From Hippopus hippopus (taxonomy: Eukaryota > Mollusca > Bivalvia > Cardiida > Cardiidae): a stretch of 64,000 bases of DNA. The notes under the pieces were generated by a model, which worked only from the letters and a program-made list of their open reading frames with translations, was not told the origin of the DNA and searched no databases. Shown in pieces: positions 30,501-42,500 of the stretch. Every line of letters begins with the position of its first letter. Position 1 is the stretch's first letter. Location: contig OX328100.1 in NCBI GenBank assembly GCA_946811185.2, positions 19,084,999 to 19,148,998 on the forward strand, given 5' to 3'. Position numbers and translations under genes: made by a program.

Positions 30501-33500
30501 GAAAGTAGTTTTTCTCTGGATTGTTAAAACACATGATTTTTCGGTAAAGGGTTGAGGGGATTAAATTTCATACCTTGGAGGTCATGTGATTTTTTGAAAA
30601 AAAAGGCGTGTATTTCAAAAAAGTAGTTCCGTCCAGGAGAGCTGTCTTCCCATTCGGCATACCTCGGGTGATGGGAGCCATCTTATCCCTCGCCTGTAAC
30701 TGGTGGATTGATATGCACCAGATCGGTACATACCCGGAAATACGCCAGTTAACCGTTCTGAAAATTGTAAGGCTCCTCTTAAAAAAAAAAACTTGAGTTT
30801 CAATTTTCTATCGAAACCTTTCTAACTATATTTCAGTTCAGTTGACAAACAGTTCGTACGTTCATTATTTAACGTGGTTTATCAATTTCGATTGAAATTT
30901 TTACCGACAGATAAACAGATGTGAATAACTTCATCGAGGTTGTTTATGTCGTTGCTAAACGACTGTCAGTGGCGCGCTATATATAGAATCACATGATTCT
31001 CATTTCAAAATGGAAATCTCCTTGATGTGGACGAGGTTAGATGTAGGTACGGAATCGGCCGAGTTGTGACGAGTGCTGTCTTCCAAGAAGAAAACAAATC
31101 ACATGATAACCTTGTTAAAATTTAAGCAACCCTTAACCAAAAGATGTGAGGTTTAAATGACTGAGGTAAAGGGCATTTGAAAACATTGTGAGATTAGGAG
31201 AAAATGCTGCTTTAAAGAATTTTCTTTTTCACAAAATTTTTCCCTTTCCAAAGACATTATAATAGTAGAACCACATTTCATTTTTTGTTTTCAAGTTTTT
31301 TCAGTCTATAATTATGTTATTGGGTAAAAAATACATGCATAAAAATCTGTACAAAAAAGAAAAATTCCATGCGTTTTATAACCTTCAAAATTACATGGAA
31401 AAAAGGAGATTTTCTTATAAAGAGCAATTTTACCTACAGTATTTTTAACCTTCAAAATTACGTGGGAAAAAATGAGGTTTTCTTTTAAAAAGCAATTTTA
31501 CCTATTGTCACATTGCTTTGAAAAGTGGTCTAACATAAGATTAAAAAAAAAACCTGCAGGATGGAGCATGTTTAACAAGGAATATGAAAGGGTTTGAAAG
31601 AATTTTGAATTGACAGGAATGTCCTGATTTATGGCTTTATTTTAAGAAATGGAACAAGATTGAGCAAGTTCAAAATTGTAATTGATGTACTTTATATCAT
31701 TTTCACCTAATGAAGAGGTCATCATTATATTCTTACAGTGCCAAATAAACTCAATCATTACTGTAAGTCTTGAGGTCTACATTTTGTACAGCCTGATCTT
31801 AATCATCGCTGGATGCAAAGGCACTTAAAGTAGTGAAAGGCCTTCTTAGAGTTAACAGGTTTGTGCAATCTAACATGTGCCAGAGTTTAAGAAGGTTGAT
31901 TAATGTAGCTTAGTGATGTAATTTTTCTTGAAAAATGAAGAAAATATTGTGGCTACCTTAAAAGTGCTGGTTACCGTATCAAAAGCCTTCATTTGGAGGA
32001 TCATGAAAACATGGGAGTGTTTGGAAACTGTAAAGTGTTAAAGGTTAATGATTTTTTGAAAGTGGGTTTGAAAGTCCGGGTCTGAGAACTGTAAATATTT
32101 TCATTTTACACATAGTTCATTGAATGAGATAGCTGGTGTTCAGCCATGCGATGTGTGTAGGATAGCAGTTACTGTCTACTGTACTGGGTATGTGGGGTTG
32201 TTGAATTATCGAAATATGATAGCCTGTCAGTATATAGATTTGAAATTATTATACCTGTGCTAGATATTTTATGATCATGTTATTGCTAAACCCTCAGACT
32301 ATAAAAGCAAATATAGAAAGAAAAAAACATGATATGTCTACAGCTTAAATGGAGATCCTTACAGGCATTATATTTATTATGACGATTGTGATCTGTAGTC
32401 TGTGAAAAGGTGGTCTAGTGCATCTGCAAAAAGTATTAATCCATGTCAGCCTGTGCAGTCTGCGTAGGCTGACATGGGTCTTAACCTTTGGTACTGAAAG
32501 ATTTTCTGCATGTCAAAGGACCATGCTATCTCAGGATTTAGTTGGTTTAGACATGTAGATGAAATGAGTCCATATAATGTGACATCGTGCCTGGTATGAT
32601 AATGCACTATGAGATGCATTAACTCTTTACCCATGGCAAAAATGTATACCTGTTAAGATTGAGAGCATCTGCAGGGAACAATTTAACCTTTTACCACACG
32701 GCAAAATTAAAGACCTATCCAAATTGAAAGCATTTGCAGACGACAATTTCATAGTGGCTCAAATGACGCAACTTTGCTTTAATAGGGTAGAAAACTTTGT
32801 GGGAAAAGGAGAAAATGCTGGTTACCAGCATTTTCTCCTTTTCCCACAATGTTTTCAAAAGGCCTCTTCTTCAGGGGCGTTAAAAGGCGTCATTGTGTGG
32901 TAAAGGGTTAATTGTGGGTGAAATAATAGAATTTCTCTTTGTTAGGGTAGAAAACATCGTGGATTAAGGAAAAAATTCTGGTTACCAGCATTTTTTTCCT
33001 TTTCTCACAATGTTTTTAAAAACCTTTCTCCTGAGGGTCGTCAGTAGTCTGAATTGTGTGGCAAAGGGTTAAATTTGTTTTGCCCAGAGTGCAGCACATT
33101 TATCCAATTTATCTTGTCATTTTTGAAGTTTTTAATTCCAAGACTTGAAAAAAAATCCCTTGTTTCTGTAATGGGGGCCATTAAAGGTGGCCCTTCAGAT
33201 TTTGGGACGAAAATTTTACAAAAATACAAAAAAAATCATCTTTATACTCCCAAAGCGTTTTAATTTCCATTCATAAAACACAAGTAGTCAAAAACCATCC
33301 GACAACAAGAGAAATTAGAGATTTACTACGGCCCAGGTCGACACCGACGGGAAAAACGGTCTATTTTTACATGAGCAACTCGTTCATGTACATACCGGAA
33401 ATACACAGACGAAGCCTCAAACATAGCGTCCGAAGAAGACATTATGGAAAATAATGACATGTTTGTTATGTTATGGAATTTAAGCGTCATTAGTCACGTG

Positions 33501-36500
33501 CCAGTCACTTGACATTCCCACAATGCTTTTTTTGATTTTTGGCGCAAAATCTAAAAATACCTTAAGAGGCTACGTAGCCTTTTAAGGGAACACCATCAAA
33601 AAAATTTTTTTTTGTAATTTTATCATTCTTAATTATTGATGATTTGTATTGTTTTTTCATATAAATTTCAGTGATATATATATTTTTTAATTTGGTGAGA
33701 TGTGAAAAATCTAAATACCCACCTTTAAATACTAAGTTATTAATACGAAAGTTAAAGTTTGTTGAGCTTAAATTTTCACCCTTTGCAAACAATCCCAACG
33801 AACCAACCCAGTGAACTATAGATTTTGAAAACATTGTGGGACAAGAGAAATGCTGATAACCTGCATTTTCTCCTTTTCCTGCAAAGATTTCTACTATTTC
33901 AAAAATAAATCCAATTAATTGAGCAGCACAATGCTTTCACATTCCACAATTGTATAATTGTGTCATCAGATAAACTGTTAACTGAAGATAAAATGTACCT
34001 TTTCAAATTCATTTTTTTGCTGTTTGCCTATTAATGACCCATGCTCTGGCAAAAGGGGGCTTAATGCATTTCTGTGATGCATTATTACAAGCAAGTCTAC
34101 ATAATTAGAACTATGGACCCATTAAATCCATTCCGTCCAATGACCGGCCAAATTCTTGGGTAGAGTAGTCCTTTGACATGCAGAAAAAGGACCAATAGCT
34201 TTTTGCAAATGTGTTAAGCCCCCTTTTGCCAGAGCATGGCTCAAATATATATGCAAATATTTGGATTTTCATGGACGTGTTAAAGGTCTCCAGCCACTGA
34301 TTTTCATGCACGTGTTAAAGGTCTCCAGCCACTGTTACCAATACTATCTGACCTAGGGTCAAACTCGGAACAAATGCCTATCTTTTATCCTTGCTTAGCC
34401 TCTATTTATTTCTCAAGGAGTAACTAGGTCAGAATGGCCAGACAGACATAATTGTTGAGGACACTGGTCATCTTCAAGGACAAAGGTTTATCTACATGTA
34501 TATCTCTGGTGAGTGTTGGAGAGAAGATGGGGAAATGAGATTGAATATACGCATGATGACCAGCTGAAATCATTTTCTTTAGTTATATCGCTGTGGCAAA
34601 TGTACCTTTCCATGCTTTCCTGTACATGTAGCTTCTTTTGCCAGTACTTCACCACAATATTTTAAGCAGCTGGCTGCTTTCCAACATAACCATAGTTGAA
34701 ACAGTGATCACCAGAGGAATGAATCCTGCCAGAATGATTTTCATCAATCCTCGGAAAGAAATTGGCTGAGCTTTTCGATTCAAACCAGCCACCACCTGTT
34801 TTCAAACACATTCATTCTCATGGTATTTTAAATTCAAGCTTGTACGGGTTAATGTGGCTCACATGATAGTTTTGTCTTTGAGAGGGTTGAAAACATTGTG
34901 GGAAAAGGAGAAAATGCTGTTACCAGCACTCTCCTTTTTTCTACAGTTTTTCAAAGCTGTAGTCCTCGTAGAAATTCAGTTTTGTTACAGTAAAGTCTTA
35001 ACAAACATAGCTGTATGTGAAGCTTTGCAAGGACTTTTAGTGAATAAAGAACTTTGTGTACTCTCCTTAATGATTGAAACTGGTAACAAAATGAAACTAT
35101 TATAGAAAAATTTTAACGGTGGATGACAGTGAAAATGAATTTGATTAAGCTCTGTTGTGAACCTCATTGGACAGGCGTAAAATTCAATTAGAACAGACAC
35201 TTCTATGAAACGTAATCTTTATGGTGGCGTTGTTCTGTATTTGTCTCTGCCTTTATCACAACGGTAGAAGTGACAGTTTTGACATTGAGTTCCATGAAAC
35301 ATTATACCTTTACTGAACAATCCTGTATATTTACAAATGTGGCAAAAAGGCTTTTGAAAATATTGTGGGAATATGGGGAAACACTGATGACCAGCATTTT
35401 CTCCTGTTCCCAGCATTTTTTTCTATCTATTTAGAGAGAAAATCCGTATTTTGTGCCACACTTAATTTGTGGTCTGCAAATGCTTTGCGTTTGGACATCT
35501 CTAAAATTTTGCTGTCTGGTAAAGGTTGAACCTTTAGTGTTCAGAATAAGCTCAAAAGTATTTCAGTAGAGAAAAAAGACCCAATAATGATTGCAATTTA
35601 AGGTTGTTTTTAACCAGAATGTCTCAATAAAGCAAATAGTGCAGATCAATGATCAGACTGTTAGTTTTGTGCCATCTGATCTTGACACACATTGGTGCTG
35701 AAGGATACAGAAGTAGTGAAGGCCTTTTATGTGTTAACTCTTTACCAAACGTTAAAATTTAGACTAGTCGAAATTGATAGCATTAGCAGACGACAAAATA
35801 AAAGTGACTGAAAAATTGAAATGGGGGGGGAGGAGGGTAGAAAACGTTGTGGGAAAAGGAGAAGATGCTGGTTACCAGCATTTTCTCCTTTTCCCACAAT
35901 GTTTTCCAAAGGCTTCTTTCTCAGGGTCGTTAAAAGTTGGGATTGTGTGGTAAAGAGTTAAAGTATGTGAGTTTCAGATTTCAGTCTGTTTGTTTCAATC
36001 TTTTCATTTTTGAAGAGTAATTCAATTCCATCCAGACTGACACAAAAGACAAAATAGACTGACATTTGAATTAGGCTGGAAAAAAAGAGTTACTGAAGTG
36101 AAAATTTTTCTGTTGAACCTAATTTCACCAAATTGGGGCAATAGTATAAGCTTTCAAGGAGTGCCATGTGTAGTTGAAGATCAGACTGTCCACTTCTTAT
36201 TTTTGACCCGGACCATTTAGCCACTTGATACCAGAAAGTCTGGTTGTTTATGCCCTATGTAATGTTTCATCGACCCCAAGAAGAATACAATCACTCATTA
36301 ATTTTGATGGAATAGAGTTAAAATCAAGCAATGCTTATATTTCTTTTATTAGAACTTATGGTTTATTACACTGTCACAAGTAACCAGCATTCTCTCTCTC
36401 TCCCACAATTTTTTGTACCCTTCAAAAACAAAATTTCAATTTTTGAGCCAAATTTATTTTGTTGTCTTGAAATGCTTTCAGTTGGGACAAGTAAAAAAAA

Positions 36501-39500
36501 ATTGTTGTTTTGTAAAGAGTTGAACGTGGCTAAGGGACTGGTATTAATGAAATGGTAGAAAACACTGTAGGAAAAGGAGAAAATGCTGGTTACCAGCATT
36601 TTCTCTTTTTGCCTCTGTGTTTTCAAAAGCTTTCTTCTTCATGGTTATTGAAACACGAGATTGGTTTGTTAAAGGGTTAACCTGCAAATATCTGGGCAGA
36701 ATTCGGTCATGTTTGTAAACAGAAAATGAATAATATAGTGGTAATTAGTGCGCAGAGAAATCGATAAAGAAACCAGGGATCAGATCATTTAACCCTTTAC
36801 AACAAAATCCCGAGATTTAACAACCCCCAAGAAAAAAGACCTTTTGAAAACATAACGAGAAAGGAGAAAATTCTGGTACCCAGCATTTGCTCCTTTACCC
36901 ACAGTGTTTTCTACCCATTTAAGGATAATTTTTACCAATTAAGGGACAACTGAGCTGTGCTCTGGATTTGGACAAGTAATAGTTTGGTTGTTTGGTTAAG
37001 AGTGCACCCTATATCGGGCAACCTGGTGTTTATATAACCGTAGGTCTGATTAGATTTTTAAAACATTGTGGGAAAGTAGAAATTGCTGGTTATCAGCATT
37101 TTCTCCTTTTCTTACAATGTTTACTAACATCACTGAGCTGAATTGAAGTTTTTGTCTGATAAAACACAGTACTTTGAGTTGGAGAAGTCTAAAACTTTAT
37201 GGGCTAGTATAGAGTAAACCATTTCTTTGCCATAAAAGTGGAATGACCATTTTCAATAACTGCTGCAGATCCTTTTAATTTATTGCAGAATTTAGTGAAA
37301 GGCTGTTATGGCATGTATATCTTGCAAAATACTGAACAGTGTAAATTCAAGATCAGTTTGCTCATTCTGTTCAGTCTGATCTTGGCTCTACACTGTCTGC
37401 AAAAGTGCATGATGTCTACCAGAGAGTGCTCAGAGTAAAAAAAAGTCATACTGACATGTATTATTCATGGGTGATTTTACCTGTATTATTGACCTTTACT
37501 CAATGTGCAAAATGATCAGGTCCATCTTTGTTGTTGTTGAAAGGAGTAAGCAAGATGCCTGAATTCTTTACCACACAATCTTGAATTGTACTGGTTGTGC
37601 CAGAGACAGTTTTTTGAAAACATTGTGGGAAAAGGAGAAAATGCTGGTAACCAGCATTTTCTCCTTTTCCCACAATGTTTTCTGCCCCTTCACAGACAAA
37701 GCACATTATTTGCGACACATTTAAATTGTCATCTGGAAGTATTTTCAATACAGACAAATCTAAAACACCAGAGTCTGGTTAAAGGCTCTTTACCAGATGA
37801 CAAACTTTTGACTGGTCCAAATCCAAAGCAGTTGCAGATGATAAATGTGACTTAACTCTTTACCAAACGACAAAATTTTGGACTAGTCCAAATTGAAAGC
37901 AGTTGCAGACAACAAAATAAATGTGAGTCAAAATTTGATATTTGATTTGGGAAGGGTAGAAAACATTGTGGGAAAAGGAGAAAATGCTGGTTACCAGCAT
38001 TTTCTCCTTTTTCCACAGTGTTTTCAAAAGGCCTCTTTCTCAGGGTCGTTAAAAGTCGGGATTGTGTGGTAAAGAGTTAAATTGAAGGGTATTTTGATGG
38101 GGTAGAAACATCATGGGAAAAAAGATATGGCTGGTAACACGCATTGTCTCTTTTTCCCCTGCTTTTGAAGATAAATCTCATCATTTGAGGCACATTTATT
38201 TGTCACTCTGCATATATTTCAATTTGGAAACATATTTTGTTGTCTGGTCAAGAAACAATGATGGTTACCAGCATTTTCTCCTTTTCCCACAATGTTTTCA
38301 AAAGGCTTCTTTCCCATTGTTGTTAAAAGTCAGCATGTGCAGTTAAGAGTTAAAGGTGGTGCTATACATTTGTCAGGGTTACTGTATGTCACATAATATT
38401 GGCCCTAGAATTACTAATGTGCTGATATTTGCAACTGTATTTTTTTTTTCAGGCATCAATTTTGCAACAGACGACAGAATACATCAAATCTTTGATGCAT
38501 GACAAGGCAAAAATACTGGAACAGAATGCTTACTACAGGAAGTTGTTGTCGGAAGTGAGCCGGAGGTGTAATCTGGATTTCGACCTAGATGTGTCAGTGT
38601 ATGGAGGGTCGCCACCGAGAAAAAGGAAAAAGAGAGATACAGGTATGCTACTTGCCTAGTCCTCTGTCTCGTTTCTAGAGAAAATTTTAGATTGGTCTAT
38701 TATTGAAAGCAGACGACGAATGATTTTGGATGATATGAAGGGATTTGTGTTTGAAAGTATAGAACACATTGTGGAAAAAGCAGACAAAAGTTGGTCGCTA
38801 GTATTTTATTCCTTCCTCACAAGGAGATAAAATCTTATGATTGTTTGGTATAGAGGTAACCCTTTACCACATGACAAAATTTTAGACTTGACCAAATTGA
38901 AAGCGTTTGCAGACAGTATATTAAATGTTACCAAAAAATGAACTTTGTCTTTCAAGGGATAGAAAACATTGTGGGAGAAGGAGAAAATGCTGGTTACCAG
39001 CATTTTCTCCTTTTCTCACAATGTTTTTGAAGGCCGTCTTCGTCTTGGTCTTTAAAACTTTGGATTATGTGATAAAGGGTTTAGACGGACCTTACAGGGC
39101 TAAATGAATGAGATGTTTTTTATAGACATAGGCATAGCCAGGATTAAAATATTAATATGCACAGTGAACCACGAAGTGCCGATGGGGGAGGGGGTAGAGC
39201 TTAGAGGAATTTCCAAATCATCAATTGATGCATCAATTTAACCTAGGCCTAACAAAAAGATATCTGTGTTTAGGGTTTTGGTCAGAGATGCTGTAGGTAG
39301 GGTAGGTAGGGATTTAATTTTTTTTTCAGAAACTTTTTACATAGACCATGTACTGAAATCACACCCAACAGATATTTTTTTTTTCAATCATAGCATAAAA
39401 AGTTTAGGGTTGGCAGCATTTTCTAGGTAGGGTAGGGAAACCCGTAACATGGATATATTTTTTTTAGGCCTTATCTATTTAGTTTGAAAAAGCACAGATC

Positions 39501-42500
39501 CTAAGAAAAAATCATTTTGTGTACATGTTATTGTGATATATTATTTATACAACTTTGGTTGCAGGTTTTTTTTTTTTATACACAAATGCGTATTGTGTAT
39601 TATGGGTTCTATGCCCTTGATAAATATTTTCATCCACTATTGTCTACTTTTCGCAGGAGAGTTCTTTCTTTGAAATTGTTTTTTGACAGAAATTGCATGC
39701 TGGAAAGTGCTGACTTTATGTAAGCTGTCTGAGTGATATAATGCAGATGTTCAGGAGTAGATCACAGGAATGAGGCAAATCTGACATTTTAATAGCAAAT
39801 GACATTCATTTTTTATTTGTGCTAAATTTAAACCTTTACAGAACAATCCAGAGATTAATGACCCTGAGAGAGAGGCTTTTGAAAACATTGTTGGAAAAGG
39901 AGAAGCTGGTAACCAACTTTTTCTCCTTTCCACACATTGTTTTCTACCTTTTAAAAGATAAGGTCTCATCATTTGAGCAACAGTTTATTTTCCATCTGAA
40001 AATATATTCAGTATGGACAAGCTCAAAAATTTGTCATCTGTTTGCCCTTTGCCAAACAGTTCCAAGTTTTAATAAACCTAAAGAAGAAGACTTGAAAACA
40101 TTACGGAAAAAAGGAGAAAATGCTGGTAACCAGCATTTTCTCCTTTTTCCAAAATGTTTTTAAACCCCTGAAAAATAAATTTCAGTTTATTTGTCACATT
40201 TTGTTGTCATCTGCAAATGCTTTCAATTTGGACTAGTCTAGAATTTTGTCGTGTGGTACAGAGTTAAAGTGATAAAATGTGGTTTTTTTTATGTCTATAT
40301 TCTGTTGTACTCGCGCTAGTAACAGGTGCACTGAGAGAAATTAGACCTACAAATATAAAATTAAGTGTTCCATTTGAGCTCACATCTGTACAGTAAAGTT
40401 TTTTTATAGGAACAATAAAAAGTTAAAAGCTTTAAAAAGAAGTTATCCATAAATTGCAATGATCATAAAATCATGTCATATATTACAGAAGGCATAGGAT
40501 TACACATTACAGACTTATATGAATTAATAATTATAGGCTAATCTCAGGTAAAGAAAGCAGCTGAATATGTAGTACATGTAATACAATAGAGATTATATCC
40601 AAATTTCCAAAATCAGATTTTGTGTTGTATTCAGTCTGATCCTGGTCTTTTTTGTCTTAAAACTTTAGAATGCCTCTCAGATCTTACATTGCCGTTTTGA
40701 CCTGGCTGAGTGAAGATCAAGAACAGACGTTGGGTCTTTAAGCCAAGAACTAAAATACCCATTTTGCTTATTTGGCGCTCTAAAGCTTCACCTCTTTACC
40801 AAATAACCTAAGTTTTAATGACACTGAAGAGGATGGCTTATGGAAACATGTTGGGAAAGGGAGGAAATGTTGGTATCCAGCATTTTTTCCCTTTTCAGAC
40901 AATGTTTTATTCCCATTGATAGACAGCATCTGCTGTTTTTGATTCCCTTATGCTTTGTCTTCTGCAAATACTTTCAGTGGGACAAAGCACAAAACTTTGT
41001 CCTCTAGTAAGAGTTTAATTCTTTACCAAATGACAATACTGTAGACTGGTCCAAACTGAGAGCATTTGCAGATGATAAAGATGGATTTGTGTCTGAAAGG
41101 TTAGAAAGCATTGTGGGAAATGGAGCAAATACTGGTTACCAGCATTTTCTCCTTTTCCCACAATGTTTTCAAAATTGTTGTTTCTCAAGCTTGTTAAAGC
41201 TCGGGATTGTGTGGCAAATGGTTTCCGGGAGCATGTTCAGGGTAAGCTCTTTGCCAGACAAGAAAATTTTAGACTTGTCCAGACTGAAAGCACTTGCAGA
41301 GGATGAAAAATGTGTAACTCAAAATTTAAAAAAATGTTTTTTGAAAGGTTACAAAAACATGGGTAAAGGAGAAATAATTAATACTGTATACCAGCTTTTT
41401 TTCCACCTTTTTCTGCAATGTTTTCAAAAGTCCTTTTCCGTAAAATTTTTAAACCTTGGAAATGTGTGGTAAAGGGTTTAATGTAATGTTACCCATGATA
41501 TTTTCCATGACATTATTGTACAATGTGAAAGTATGTATGTGAAGAAATATCTTTTATTATCCCACACCAATAAAGGTTGGTCCATAAAAAATGAAGTGAT
41601 ATATGTTGTATTATACACTTGTACATTGTTGTACCAGCTGGTACCAACCTTTTCATTTCATTTAGAGGGTTTTTTTTTACCTTTTGTAATATAACCCTTT
41701 ACCAAACGAAAAAACTTTAGACTTGTTCAAATTGAAAGAATCTGCAGACTACAAATTTAATGTTCCCAAATGATGATTTAAATCCTAGAAATGGTAGAAA
41801 ACATTGCGGGAAAGGGAGAAAACACTGGTTACCAGTATTTTCTCCTTTTTCAACAATGTTGTCAAAAGGCTTCTTCCTGAGGGCGTTAAAGCGCAGGATT
41901 GTTTGGTGAACAACAAAATTTACATAGATCCAAATTGAAAGCATTTGCAGACAATAAATTATTATGCTACTCAAATGCTTGGATTTATCTTGGAATGGGT
42001 AGAAAGTATTGAGACAAGGAGAAAATGCTTGTTAACAGCATTTTCTTGTTCCTAAAATATTTTCAAAAGCTGTCTTCTCAGGATTTTTTGGTAAAGGTTT
42101 GATTTATTCCTCCACTCACAGAGTCTTCTGATGAAGGAATCGCTGCCGACTTCGAAGACTTGAAGTATGATGACTTTAAGAGAGAGTTGAATGAACTACG
42201 GCAACAACTGGACAAAGAGCGCCATCTACGTATCATCCTTGAAAACAGATCCCCTCATGCACTGGACATGCATCAGTATGCGGAGAAAATCTACCATGCA
42301 GAACATCATTTGAAAATGAAGCCAGAGAAAGGAAAGGTACTGATATTTGAACTTCCTGTACTATGTGTCTGTAACAAAAACTTTGACATTTCTCAAATCT
42401 CTGACCCTCAGTTTTAACCCCTAGAGTGCCAAATAAACCAAAAAAGACAATTTCAATTTAGAATTAAGACCCAAATAGTTGCAGTATCATGGTAGCTTTT

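Larger units (their letters stand above)
32395..33097. mobile_element. MITE family C containing two nested family A copies
   Basis: The left part (32395-32622) has GTGCATCTGCAAAAAGTATT, the hairpin (GTCAGCCTGTGCAGTCTGCG), TTCTGCATGTCAAAGGACCA and GAGATGCATTAA. The right end resumes at 33069 with TTAA, then TTTGTTTTGCCCAGAGTGCA, as expected for the family C end TTAA...CTTTTGCCAGAGCATGGCTC. Family A sits exactly in the conserved terminal TTAA of family C. Confidence 0.75.
22019..38452 (+). other. TFAP4 intron 2 (16.4 kb, transposon-rich)
   Basis: It holds most family A copies, three family A nests, family C copies, SINEs and the GACGAGT element. No supported exon was found within it. Stretches around 24125-24620 and 28900-29900 show little beyond degenerate repeat words. 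At 26334-26346 there is a C13 run followed by A7. Confidence 0.85.
38643..42121 (+). other. TFAP4 intron 3
   Basis: 3.5 kb. Contains family A copies at 38675-38855 (degenerate), 38859-39082, 39832-40025, 40042-40266, 40792-41015, 41014-41224, 41246-41481, 41694-41910 and 41910-42102. 39100-39830 holds GGTAGGGTAGGTAGGG and T-run simple sequence but no recognised element; 40267-40790 only a family B-like remnant near 40610. Confidence 0.85.

Noticed and set aside
30608..30803. 62-codon frames on both strands in intron 2.
   Set aside because: They lie in the GACGAGT element that has terminal repeats and a target duplication; no homology to a known protein is visible.
34256..34338. Two repeated units considered as the start of a CRISPR-like or satellite array.
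   Set aside because: Only two direct units with no spacers, in a eukaryotic intron; a simple tandem duplication.
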